Origin: a virus | Virus record (IMG/VR): IMGVR_UViG_3300029797_000019 | Coordinates: 1-24,948 of that record | DNA: 24,948 nucleotides | Strand: one strand, 5' to 3' | Shown: piece by piece, positions 6,781-13,360 of the stretch | How the letters are laid out: every line of letters begins with the position of its first letter | Position numbering within the stretch: position 1 is the first letter of the stretch | Notes under the pieces: generated by a model | What the model saw: the letters and a program-made list of their open reading frames with translations, nothing else | The model's database searches: none | Told to the model about the DNA's origin: nothing | Translations under genes and position numbers: made by a program

Positions 6781-6812
6781 ACTTGAAAATATACAAAATT
6801 ATCTATTCAAAT

Positions 6813-8447
6813 TCAAGCACTTTCTACAACTTTCCCACAAGCCTTGCACTCAATCGTCCCGGTAACAAGTTTTGTCGTCTGTGCGCAACCACAAGCCGGG
6901 CATGAAACGGCCTTTTGCTTCCCGAGTTTGTCTTTCGCTTTTGCATATTTGACATTTTGGTGCTGGATGTATTTCAACACCTCAACGCCTGTCTTTTCTT
7001 TCGCTTTCCAGTCCATCCTGGATGACGGCTGACAGCCGAACTTTTCGCTGTATTTCATCAGCGCCCAGCCGAAACAACCTGCCCGGCCTTTTTTGTAGCC
7101 TTTGTTTTCTGCGTATTGATTGAGTTGCGCTAAAAACGATTGCTTTTCCTGCGTTGAATAGTTTTTTGCTTCTTTCCTTGTGAGCTTTTTAAGTTCGCCT
7201 TCTTCGGTTTCGATAGGTTCGATGTGTTTTGCAACGAATCCGCAGGCCGGGCATACGTGGACGCCTGCGGGTTTGAGATAGTCGCAGGACGGGCAGACTT
7301 TCGGAAGTTTTTCTTTTTTTTCTTTCTTTTTGTTTTTCGATTCGCCCTTTTTTCCGTCGTCTAACTCGTCAATGACATACTCATCCGGGAACCCCAAACG
7401 AGAGAGATTAGAGCCGTGATCCAAAACAATTGCCCGTTCTTTCCCAGGGAACAATCTTAACGAACGGCCGATCGCCTGAGTAAGCTTTATCATCGATTTT
7501 GTGGCCGTTGCCAATATTACGCATTCAACATCAGGGACATCAAATCCAGTAGTAGCAATGGCAACAGAAATCAAAACCTTGAATTTATCGTTTCTGAAAT
7601 CTTCGATTAACTTCCTTACACTACCTTCCCCTTCCTTGGGGAGATAAGCGTTTATTTCACAAGCACTTATACCGTTACGCTGAAACTCTTTCTCAAGCGA
7701 CCTGCTATGTGGAACATTGACGGAAAAAACAATGGTCTTTTTATTGTTCGCCTTCTCTCTCCAAGTTTGGACAATATCTGCAACCAGTTTCGGTTTATCG
7801 GCTGCTTTTCCAAGACCATTTTGATCATACTCACCACACTTGGTTTTAACTTTGGATAAATCTATTTGCGAAGGACCATAGGCATCATAGTCGCAAAGCA
7901 AGCCCTTATCAATAAGATGACGAACGGTAAACGGCTGAATATGTGTCTCGTATATCTTACCTAAAGCCTTTGAATATGGGCTGGCAGTTAGTCCTAAAAT
8001 AAAAGCGTCAGGATTGGCATCAAACGCCTTTAATGACCCTTTGTGTATGACATGGGCCTCATCCTGAATTATGACATCGTATTGTCCCACATGCCTACGA
8101 ACAAGAGTAGCAGCACTTGCAATCTGAACGGCACGATTCGGAAAGTATTTGGGGTTGTCTGCCTGGACGATCCCGTGACTGATACCCCACCGATCGAATG
8201 ATTTAGACGTTTGATTCACCAGTACTATGCGGTCTGCTATGAATAAGCATCTTTTGCCTTTTTCGACAGCATTTTGAATAATCTTTGCTGCAAGAGCTGT
8301 TTTACCTGCTGCGGTCGCTGCCTGGAGTATCAGCCGCCTTGAATGTCTGAACGCAGCTCTGACCTCGTTTAGCATTTCTTCCTGGATGGGCCGTAAGACA
8401 AGCTTCTCAATCTGTCTTGGGGGGTCGAATAAATTGCCACCAAACAT
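6813..8447 (-). CDS. Superfamily 2 DEAH-type helicase with two zinc ribbons
   Basis: The 544-residue protein has Walker A TAAGKT (45-50), DEAH (about 130), LTASPYSK, and motif VI QAIGRSLR (about 327). These define a UvsW/RecG-like or type III res-like SF2 helicase that uses ATP to unwind or remodel branched DNA. After a lysine-rich linker come one ribbon (CPSC...CPAC, about 383-400) and, at the C-terminus, another (CPAC...CKAC, about 517-535). Its ATG overlaps the AP2/HNH endonuclease stop by one base (TAATG). Confidence 0.9.
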   Translation of the reverse strand: MFGGNLFDPPRQIEKLVLRPIQEEMLNEVRAAFRHSRRLILQAATAAGKTALAAKIIQNAVEKGKRCLFIADRIVLVNQTSKSFDRWGISHGIVQADNPKYFPNRAVQIASAATLVRRHVGQYDVIIQDEAHVIHKGSLKAFDANPDAFILGLTASPYSKALGKIYETHIQPFTVRHLIDKGLLCDYDAYGPSQIDLSKVKTKCGEYDQNGLGKAADKPKLVADIVQTWREKANNKKTIVFSVNVPHSRSLEKEFQRNGISACEINAYLPKEGEGSVRKLIEDFRNDKFKVLISVAIATTGFDVPDVECVILATATKSMIKLTQAIGRSLRLFPGKERAIVLDHGSNLSRLGFPDEYVIDELDDGKKGESKNKKKEKKEKLPKVCPSCDYLKPAGVHVCPACGFVAKHIEPIETEEGELKKLTRKEAKNYSTQEKQSFLAQLNQYAENKGYKKGRAGCFGWALMKYSEKFGCQPSSRMDWKAKEKTGVEVLKYIQHQNVKYAKAKDKLGKQKAVSCPACGCAQTTKLVTGTIECKACGKVVESA

Positions 8448-8998
8448 TATATCAACCCCCGTTCTTTCAAAAACAAAAATGCAGACGATGAACTATCACA
8501 TTCAGGGAAATTATATTTCTTCTCTGCCTCCCATCTTGCAATCACTGCTTCTTTTTTTTTATTAAAATATCCAAGGCCTATATGTTTTCCTAAAACATGA
8601 ACAGAGGCAGTCCATTTTCTACGATTTGTATAATAACTAACACCAGTTACCCCAGAAGTGTTGTCTGTTCGGACTCCGCAATTACGAGAATTACACTGCC
8701 TGGAGACATGCCTTAAATTACACCATCTGTTATCTGAACGATCACGGTTGATGTGGTCAATATCATGCTCTGGAAAATATCCTTCCATCCACAACCAAAC
8801 AAGCCGAGCAGATTGATAATTCTTACCATGAACCATAATAACACGATACCCATGGCTATTTATATAACCAGCAACCGAATCTACAGCGACACGATTCGAA
8901 TTGGTTTTTATCCAAGTGAACACACCAGTTGCAGGGTTGTAATCAAGCAGTTCTTTCAGTCTTCCCTGTGTTAATTTTCCTTCTTTTGAAGTCCTCAT
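8447..8998 (-). CDS. AP2/HNH homing endonuclease
   Basis: The 183-residue protein starts MRTSKEGKLTQGRLKELLDY and has an HNH core (DIDHINRDRSDNRWCNLRH, about residues 80-98). It is followed by an AP2 DNA-binding domain (SGVTGVSYYTNRRKWTASV, then YFNKKKEAVIARWEAE). This is the usual architecture of free-standing HNH homing endonucleases that copy themselves into related phages. I chose ATG 8998, with AGGAG eight bases before it. It overlaps the RHH gene by 56 bases and the helicase start by one base. Confidence 0.88.
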   Translation of the reverse strand: MRTSKEGKLTQGRLKELLDYNPATGVFTWIKTNSNRVAVDSVAGYINSHGYRVIMVHGKNYQSARLVWLWMEGYFPEHDIDHINRDRSDNRWCNLRHVSRQCNSRNCGVRTDNTSGVTGVSYYTNRRKWTASVHVLGKHIGLGYFNKKKEAVIARWEAEKKYNFPECDSSSSAFLFLKERGLI

Positions 8999-9107
8999 CA
9001 ATCATTCTCCTAATGCAGTCCGACACGCTTCTTCCTTCACGCTCGGCTATCTCTTTAAGAATTAACATTTGCCTTTCTGGTAATCTAATCCCAAATGGTT
9101 TTTTCAT
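8943..9107 (-). CDS. Ribbon-helix-helix regulator (Arc/CopG-like)
   Basis: A frame of 54 residues begins MKKPFGIRLPERQMLILKEI and continues AEREGRSVSDCIRRMIDEDF, the strand-helix-helix plan of Arc-type repressors. The last 18 codons overlap the endonuclease gene in another frame, and the tail (RRKINTGKTERTA) is probably not conserved. A good sigma70 promoter lies directly upstream. It may control itself and the helicase genes downstream. Confidence 0.72.
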   Translation of the reverse strand: MKKPFGIRLPERQMLILKEIAEREGRSVSDCIRRMIDEDFKRRKINTGKTERTA

Positions 9108-9114
9108 GTTTTTA

Positions 9115-9143
9115 TTTTCTCATAAATGTTTTACAATGTCAAA
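9115..9143 (-). promoter_or_regulatory. Putative sigma70 promoter for the RHH-endonuclease-helicase genes
   Basis: On the minus strand TTGACA (9138-9143) is followed after 17 bases by GAAAAT (9115-9120). The -35 is perfect, the -10 matches four of six positions. It lies between the structured element at 9165-9214 and the RHH start at 9107. Confidence 0.5.
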
Positions 9144-9164
9144 CACAATCGTTACTTAAAAACA

Positions 9165-9214
9165 GCTGGAAGCCGGGCAGGAAGTCCGGCGTTCGGCCCG
9201 TCGGCCTATCCAGC
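9165..9214 (-). ncRNA. Putative structured RNA element, copy 2 (three-helix junction)
   Basis: Helices in plus coordinates: P1 9165-9170/9209-9214 (GCTGGA/TCCAGC), P2 9172-9176/9186-9190 (GCCGG/CCGGC), P3 9195-9198/9203-9206 (GGCC/GGCC). GTTC (9191-9194) and TA (9207-9208) link the helices, exactly as in copy 1. Both P2 loops contain CAGG. On the minus strand it lies after the stop of the gene at 9229 and is followed by TGTTTTTAAG, so here it could also act as a terminator. No known class is recognised. Confidence 0.6.
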
Positions 9215-9228
9215 GTATAATATGGAAA

Positions 9229-9480
9229 TCAGCGGAGCCGTTTTCCGCAAACATCACATTCTATTAAATTACGATTCTGTGAGTTTTCACATCCAGGACA
9301 TGATTTTTGCTCTAAGGTTTCCGTTGTATTTTCATGATTAGGATGCTCGTCAAATTTAGTAAACTTTTCGGGACAAAAAACTTCACATTCACAAACTCCG
9401 AAAAATTCTGTTGATTTACATTTTTTATGGCATTTTGGGAAAGGAACTCCCCTTAATTCACCAGGTGTCAGTTTATTCAT
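9229..9480 (-). CDS. Cys-rich zinc-binding protein
   Basis: The ATG at 9480 follows AGGAGG, an excellent site; a longer frame from 9519 has no such site. The 83-residue product has ten cysteines in three groups: KCHKKC, CECEVFC and SCPGCENSQN with CDVCGKRLR at the end. The last group is a zinc ribbon. Function unknown; it is one of many small zinc proteins in this window. Confidence 0.68.
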   Translation of the reverse strand: MNKLTPGELRGVPFPKCHKKCKSTEFFGVCECEVFCPEKFTKFDEHPNHENTTETLEQKSCPGCENSQNRNLIECDVCGKRLR

Positions 9481-9538
9481 AAGTCCTCCTAATGCCGGTC
9501 TTTTCGTCGTAGAAATCACCTATTTCAAAGATTTTCAT
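9473..9538 (-). CDS. Small 21-residue peptide
   Basis: AAGGA lies seven bases before the ATG at 9538. The frame reads MKIFEIGDFYDEKTGIRRTY and E, then stops inside the start of the next gene. The AGGAGG of the next gene is embedded in its coding sequence, so translation of the two is probably linked. Function unknown. Confidence 0.4.
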   Translation of the reverse strand: MKIFEIGDFYDEKTGIRRTYE

Positions 9539-9542
9539 TTTT

Positions 9543-9887
9543 TTATCCTTTTAGCTGCTTAATCTCCATAGCAATTGATATAATCCTGTCTAAATTTTGA
9601 TGCAATGTTTCATGGCTAACATTTACAAGATTGACAAGCTCACCGTTGAGCTTAGATATCCTACCTGCCCTGCTGAGACGATAGATGTCCTCGGCCGTGG
9701 CGATCTTTATGATGCGCGCTGGCCGCTTGCCTATGCCGTAACCCAATCTTCGATTGAATTTGCCGTTTTTCTTCGTGATGATCTGTGTTTTAGTCAGCCT
9801 TTCGACCTCATCAACAAAAGTTAATGTATGCCATCCTGTCCTTGTAATTAATACTTTATCGCCTGGTGATATTGCTTCAAAATTCAT
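9543..9887 (-). CDS. Hypothetical 114-residue protein
   Basis: An AAGGAGATAAA site precedes the ATG at 9887. The N-terminal half is beta-rich and SH3-like in flavour (PGDKVLITRTGWHTLTFVDE, ITKKNGKFNRRLGYGIGKR). The C-terminal half is helical (LVNVSHETLHQNLDRIISIA). No named family is recognised. It follows an AT-rich gap of about 150 bases. Confidence 0.65.
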   Translation of the reverse strand: MNFEAISPGDKVLITRTGWHTLTFVDEVERLTKTQIITKKNGKFNRRLGYGIGKRPARIIKIATAEDIYRLSRAGRISKLNGELVNLVNVSHETLHQNLDRIISIAMEIKQLKG

Positions 9888-10038
9888 TTTATCTCCTTAA
9901 ATAGTTTTATCGTTTTTTAAATTGAAAAACATTATATTTAACAACATGTTTTATCTTTACTGGTATATCCATACCAAAAAAACTTTAAACGCTGTTTTTG
10001 ATAGCAAAAAACTAATTCTATTGCTATTTAAAGCTTGC
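9888..10038. other. AT-rich gap with a possible promoter and a palindrome
   Basis: The gap before the 114-residue gene is very AT-rich. It holds TATAAT on the minus strand (9931-9936), but no good -35 at the right distance. A palindrome TGGTAT-ATCC-ATACCA lies at 9961-9976 and could be a protein site. No gene is seen. Confidence 0.35.
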
Positions 10039-10098
10039 TTACTGATAGTCTTCTACAACTGTGCTGCATGACGGACAAACTGAACCGTTGATTAACAT
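10039..10098 (-). CDS. Possible 19-residue peptide or frameshifted tail of the DUF1376 protein
   Basis: The frame reads MLINGSVCPSCSTVVEDYQ. It overlaps the end of the DUF1376 gene in another frame and has no ribosome binding site. The CPSC pair suggests it could be the continuation of the zinc-ribbon tail, reached by a frameshift. Confidence 0.2.
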   Translation of the reverse strand: MLINGSVCPSCSTVVEDYQ

Positions 10099-10823
10099 TG
10101 CGCCACATTGCGCAAACATTCAACCCCGCAATTAGGACAGACCGAATCATCTTCACGAATCCAGCATCCGCAGGCAGCGCACAAATCATTCTCGTTGAAG
10201 TCAGGTCTATTTTTTTCTTCTGAAAATTCAGCGCAAAAATCAGCCCCACATGTAGTACTAGAACCAACACATTCGGTACCAGAATCTGGTGCAGTTTTTT
10301 TAATATCTTGTTCTGGATTATCTCTTTCTTTCTCTGGCTCTGGTTCTGGTTCTGGATAGGTTTTGTTTTGCTTAAGCGAATCATAACCATTAGGTTTTTT
10401 TTTGCTATCCGTTTGGTTATCCGTTTGGTTATCCGTTTGGTTATCCGTTTGGTTATCCGTTTGGTTATCCGTTTGGTTATCCGTTTGGTTATCCGTTTGG
10501 TTTGCTTTAGGACGGCCACCTTTTTTGCCACTTTCACGCCGTTTTTCACGCATCTTTTTTTGCTTTTCTATAATACCTTTGGCAAGCTTTACGGCATCAT
10601 CGAAAACAAGATCAAGGGCATTTCTTTCAGACTCCGTAAAGGCACCAAACAACCTGTATTTAGCCTGATCAGAGCCCTTTGATACATACCCGTCCTCTGC
10701 TATATATGCAGAAACAACTTCCATGAATGCACCTTTTTCCTCATACGAATACCGTGCCAGCATTCCCCGGTATTCATTGCAATAATATGGGAAATGGATA
10801 AGTGGGTCTTTTGTTTTTGCCAT
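10092..10823 (-). CDS. DUF1376-family replication-associated protein with (NQTD)8 tract
   Basis: Residues 1-90 match the DUF1376 pattern (FPYYCNEYRGMLARYSYEEK, then GAFMEVVSAYI), a domain often found in phage and prophage replication proteins near helicase-loading genes. A basic segment (KKMREKRRESGKKGGRPKA) is followed by eight perfect NQTD repeats, a PEPEPEPE stretch and a C-terminal zinc ribbon (CAACGCW, CPNCGVEC). The start overlaps the upstream stop in a TAATG junction. The repeat probably forms a flexible linker of variable length. Confidence 0.8.
   Translation of the reverse strand: MAKTKDPLIHFPYYCNEYRGMLARYSYEEKGAFMEVVSAYIAEDGYVSKGSDQAKYRLFGAFTESERNALDLVFDDAVKLAKGIIEKQKKMREKRRESGKKGGRPKANQTDNQTDNQTDNQTDNQTDNQTDNQTDNQTDSKKKPNGYDSLKQNKTYPEPEPEPEKERDNPEQDIKKTAPDSGTECVGSSTTCGADFCAEFSEEKNRPDFNENDLCAACGCWIREDDSVCPNCGVECLRNVAQC
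10407..10502. repeat. Perfect 12-bp tandem repeat, 8 copies
   Basis: The unit ATCCGTTTGGTT occurs eight times without a change inside the DUF1376 gene, encoding NQTD on the minus strand. Because 12 is a multiple of three, gain or loss of copies keeps the frame. The lack of any base difference between copies suggests recent expansion. Confidence 0.95.
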
Positions 10824-11035
10824 TATTCATCATCTCCACATGAAACTACGGTAACTTTTACCCGTAGTAATCCGAAATATTTAAACATAATTGTTAAATA
10901 TATGTTCTGAATAATCGTTTTTTGATAAATTTCACATTCGCTGCTACAAAAACCATTTAACCTATATTGGAAATATGGAAAGACCGTGTACCATAATCCA
11001 CAAATTTTACACATTTGTTGGTTGTATTCAGGCAT
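10823..11035 (-). CDS. Small protein with two Cys pairs
   Basis: The 70-residue product has CKICGLW at residue 9 and CSSEC near residue 30, spaced like a small zinc finger, then a hydrophobic second half (IYLTIMFKYFGLLRVKVTVV) that could be a buried strand-helix unit. The start overlaps the upstream HTH gene by eight bases. Function unknown. Confidence 0.6.
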   Translation of the reverse strand: MPEYNQQMCKICGLWYTVFPYFQYRLNGFCSSECEIYQKTIIQNIYLTIMFKYFGLLRVKVTVVSCGDDE

Positions 11036-11228
11036 TTTCGTTTACCCTTTCTTTACTTTGAATATCAACAATATGTCGCTTTACAGTAACCCATGTAAAA
11101 CCAAGTGACCTGGCACATTCTGCCACCGTTTCGCCGGGGTTGTCTTCAAACCACGCTTTTACTTTTTCCCTGTTTTTAATCCCGCGCCGTCTCATCCCTT
11201 CTGCCTTGTCTGAATTTACTTTGATCAT
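11028..11228 (-). CDS. HTH DNA-binding protein
   Basis: The 66-residue protein carries AWFEDNPGETVAECARSLGF followed by TWVTVKRHIVDI, a classical helix-turn-helix of the replication-initiator or transcriptional type. It starts at 11228 after AAGGATGTAGC. A promoter-like sequence lies about 35 bases upstream, so it is the first gene of a transcription unit that continues into the DUF1376 gene. It may regulate early genes. Confidence 0.72.
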   Translation of the reverse strand: MIKVNSDKAEGMRRRGIKNREKVKAWFEDNPGETVAECARSLGFTWVTVKRHIVDIQSKERVNENA

Positions 11229-11264
11229 GCTACATCCTTGTGTTTGTTTTTCAATATTGAATTA

Positions 11265-11294
11265 TATATATCACAAAACAAAAAACCCGGTCAA
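11265..11294 (-). promoter_or_regulatory. Putative sigma70 promoter overlapping the terminator
   Basis: On the minus strand TTGACC (11289-11294) is followed after 18 bases by TATATA (11265-11270). The -35 shares bases with the right arm of the terminator hairpin. It would drive the HTH gene at 11228. Confidence 0.45.
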
Positions 11295-11310
11295 GAAAAC
11301 TCAACCGGGC
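11275..11310 (-). terminator. Rho-independent terminator
   Basis: On the minus strand CCCGGT and ACCGGG pair (plus coordinates 11304-11309 and 11286-11291) across a 12-base loop and are followed by TTTTTTGTTTTG. It lies just after the stop of the gene ending at 11324. Confidence 0.8.
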
Positions 11311-11323
11311 CACATTCTTTTTT

Positions 11324-11560
11324 TTACATAGAATCTAACTTATATTTCTGCTGCAACACTCGGGCCTGGTTGAAATGCCCCGGCAACTTCGCAGCATTAT
11401 CCGGGAATTTAAGACGCAAAATAATCTTTCTGCCTGTGCTGATACTGAACCTTTCTGCTTGTTCAATGTTTTCCCAGGCCCGGACAGGTGGATTGATATA
11501 ACCGCCGGATTGAGCGTATTTGCGCAACTTATTTGTCGTGCAAACGTGATATACTATCAT
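11324..11560 (-). CDS. Conserved small phage protein, possibly ADP-ribosyltransferase-like
   Basis: The ATG at 11560 follows GAGGAGGTACTC and overlaps the primase stop (ATGA). The 78-residue product starts MIVYHVCTTNKLRKYAQSGG and ends QQKYKLDSM. The N-terminal YHVCTT and the GRKIILRLKFP strand recall the small ART/KptA-like fold (YHGTT at the NAD site), but the catalytic residues are not secure. An upstream in-frame extension is only a shadow of the primase gene. Confidence 0.65.
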   Translation of the reverse strand: MIVYHVCTTNKLRKYAQSGGYINPPVRAWENIEQAERFSISTGRKIILRLKFPDNAAKLPGHFNQARVLQQKYKLDSM

Positions 11561-12552
11561 GAGTACCTCCTCACTGATTTTAAAACGGCTTCGGCCTCCC
11601 GGACAGACACCGGCGGACAGCAAGCCGCCGCCTCTTTGTGTATTTCGCTCTCCATCTCCTGCCATGACAGCCCCCTGTGAAGCATCCCGCAGGCACGCTT
11701 GAAAAGGTGATTATTCCGCTCTCCCTCCGACGCCCCATACTGACCTTTAAACTTACCTTCAATTTTAAAATCATTTTGCTTGTATTTCGGTGCGCTCCAT
11801 TGTTCCCGAGGTACCGGTGGGAACATTTCTATCAGCGTCTTGAAGTCATATTTTTTTTTAGACGTGAATATCACCCGGGTCATGTACGGCTCATGCTTTT
11901 TGTGATAGAAGCCTGGGACCCGCATTACCCTGGGAAGATCCTTCACTATCGGATCAGAATTGAATTGTGCGGCGATGCTTTCCTGAACTTGCGTGAATCC
12001 TTCAAGCATGAACATTTCATCATCTACTATCCAGTACACATGAAATTTCCATGGTGACGACTCAACGACAATCGACGGATCATATTCCCATGCCGGATAA
12101 AGCGGAGCCCCGTCAAGATCAGCAAAAACAGCACGAACTTTGATTATATCGTCAGCTTTTCGCCCGTGCCTGTTAGTTTCGTTTACACACATATAGACAC
12201 CAGCACCTTCCTCATTCAAAGCATTTAAACATTTTAGAGTGTCGTTATACTCGTTTTCGTTGCAATGCTTTATTTTCGCTAATTTTGAGTTTTTCCGTTC
12301 GCTGTCATCGTCGAACGTCTGAAATGTTTTAAGTCCCGGGAAGAATGACAAAAACTTTTTAACGTCGTTGAAGCGTTTCCGTTTGAAATGCGTGTCATTG
12401 TTATTTTCAATTGTGCGCATTTTTTCAACAAGACTTATCAATTCCGGTAGCTTATTAATCCGGTCGCCATATGGTCCTGCTTGTTCTCCACCGTCGATAT
12501 AATCCGCCATGTCTTGCGCTTTTTCCCAAAGTGCTTTATATTCTTCATTCAT
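11557..12552 (-). CDS. RepB-like DNA primase
   Basis: The 331-residue protein has VRAVFADLDGAP around residues 142-153 and SPWKFHVYWIVDD near 168-180. It then has VKDLPRVMRVPGFYHKK, the pattern of the RepB-type primase catalytic domain in which the DLD acidic residues bind metal. The C-terminus (NNHLFKRACGMLHRGLSWQE) resembles the primase C-terminal PriCT-type helix. It probably primes phage DNA replication with the helicases nearby. AAGGAAAAAAC precedes the ATG. Confidence 0.82.
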   Translation of the reverse strand: MNEEYKALWEKAQDMADYIDGGEQAGPYGDRINKLPELISLVEKMRTIENNNDTHFKRKRFNDVKKFLSFFPGLKTFQTFDDDSERKNSKLAKIKHCNENEYNDTLKCLNALNEEGAGVYMCVNETNRHGRKADDIIKVRAVFADLDGAPLYPAWEYDPSIVVESSPWKFHVYWIVDDEMFMLEGFTQVQESIAAQFNSDPIVKDLPRVMRVPGFYHKKHEPYMTRVIFTSKKKYDFKTLIEMFPPVPREQWSAPKYKQNDFKIEGKFKGQYGASEGERNNHLFKRACGMLHRGLSWQEMESEIHKEAAACCPPVSVREAEAVLKSVRRYS

Positions 12553-12565
12553 GTTTTTTCCTTGT

Positions 12566-12589
12566 GCGCCGGGTTCGTGGGCCAGGCGC
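12566..12589 (+). terminator. Hairpin with T-tract oriented against the genes
   Basis: GCGCC (12566-12570) and GGCGC (12585-12589) pair, with a few inner pairs, and TTTTTTTATTT follows on the plus strand. All genes run on the minus strand, where the hairpin lies just before the AAGGAA site of the primase gene. So it would stop antisense transcription or shape the leader. Confidence 0.5.
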
Positions 12590-12594
12590 TTTTT

Positions 12595-12897
12595 TTATTT
12601 ATTCCTTTCGTGCTTCAGGCACTCGATATAATACATATTTTCAAATTTCATTATCTCGCGTTTTTTGTATTTCTCAGTAGAATACAATGGCGTTTCGTAC
12701 GCTTTGATTACAATAGAAACAAAAGGGCTTTCCGGTCCCAGCTTATTTATGACTTTTGACATCTTTGTGTTTAGCTGTCTTAATGTCATTATTCCACCTG
12801 CCAGCTCGCCTATCTTTTCACATTTGCCGATATCGCCTGCGTATGCAGATCCCGCAACAATTATTCCTGCCGCTGCCGTTAAAAGTATTTTTTTCAT
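12595..12897 (-). CDS. Secreted or periplasmic small protein with Sec signal peptide
   Basis: The 100-residue product starts MKKILLTAAAGIIVAGSAYA followed by GD, a textbook signal peptide with an AYA-type cleavage site near residue 20. The mature part is short, helical and has two cysteines (one at residue 26, one near residue 93). No family is recognised. It sits alone between a terminator and the primase, which suggests an independent insert (moron), possibly changing the host envelope or blocking superinfection. That role is inferred. Confidence 0.68.
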   Translation of the reverse strand: MKKILLTAAAGIIVAGSAYAGDIGKCEKIGELAGGIMTLRQLNTKMSKVINKLGPESPFVSIVIKAYETPLYSTEKYKKREIMKFENMYYIECLKHERNK

Positions 12898-12962
12898 GAC
12901 TCTTCCTTTGCTGTTAACATTTATTTTGAATGTATATCATATGGATCATACGGACACACTCT

Positions 12963-13003
12963 TAAGAAAGCGCATCGGTTGCACAGGCCGATGCGCTTTC
13001 TTA
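12963..13003. terminator. Bidirectional-type terminator hairpin
   Basis: TAAGAAAGCGCATCGG (12963-12978) and its exact reverse complement (12988-13003) form a 16-bp stem with a 9-base loop. The end of each stem strand is TTTCTTA, so a U-rich run forms in either direction. It directly follows the stop of the DUF4406-like gene. Confidence 0.8.
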
Positions 13004-13006
13004 TTT

Positions 13007-13360
13007 CTATGTGTTTTTGTGACTCCAACCAATTAATTCTTTTAACCCTAAACAAACCGGCACATCTTGATCAAACGCAAATTCTATTTCCTTTTTCGTT
13101 CCTATTGAATTCTCCCAACCTGGCATAACCATCATTACGTCTGACCTCTTCAAAAATTCAAGCGAATAACGATAAAACTCTTCAACGCTGAAAACATCGT
13201 CTGGATTGTCTGTTATAAAAGTCCTGTCGTGCCACGGGCAAAATGGAGCAAATCCAAGCTTAAATAATTTTGCACACATCTTTTGACCACGGCCTATATT
13301 TTTCAACACATCGACTACATTATTTGCCGAAAATGGACCCGCTACGTAAACTACTATCAT
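13007..13360 (-). CDS. DUF4406 / nucleoside deoxyribosyltransferase-like protein
   Basis: The 117-residue protein begins MIVVYVAGPFSANNVVDVLK and has FAPFCPWHDR, a serine-containing VMPGWENSIGTKKEIEFA, then VPVCLG. This is the Rossmann-like pattern of DUF4406 and nucleoside 2-deoxyribosyltransferases (YVAGP..., D-x-x-M...S-x-GTxxE). It may act on phage or host nucleotides. It overlaps the homing endonuclease gene by four bases and is followed by a strong terminator. Confidence 0.8.
   Translation of the reverse strand: MIVVYVAGPFSANNVVDVLKNIGRGQKMCAKLFKLGFAPFCPWHDRTFITDNPDDVFSVEEFYRYSLEFLKRSDVMMVMPGWENSIGTKKEIEFAFDQDVPVCLGLKELIGWSHKNT

Noticed and set aside
10407-10502. CRISPR array
   Set aside because: The repeats are directly adjacent with no spacers and encode a protein tract.
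10028-10682. Frames with repeated ITKR or WLSV next to the NQTD tract
   Set aside because: They are shadows of the 12-bp repeat; only the NQTD frame has DUF1376 and zinc-ribbon flanks.
11571-11665. Extended N-terminus of the small gene after the primase
   Set aside because: It overlaps the primase C-terminus, and GAGGAGG directly precedes the ATG at 11560.
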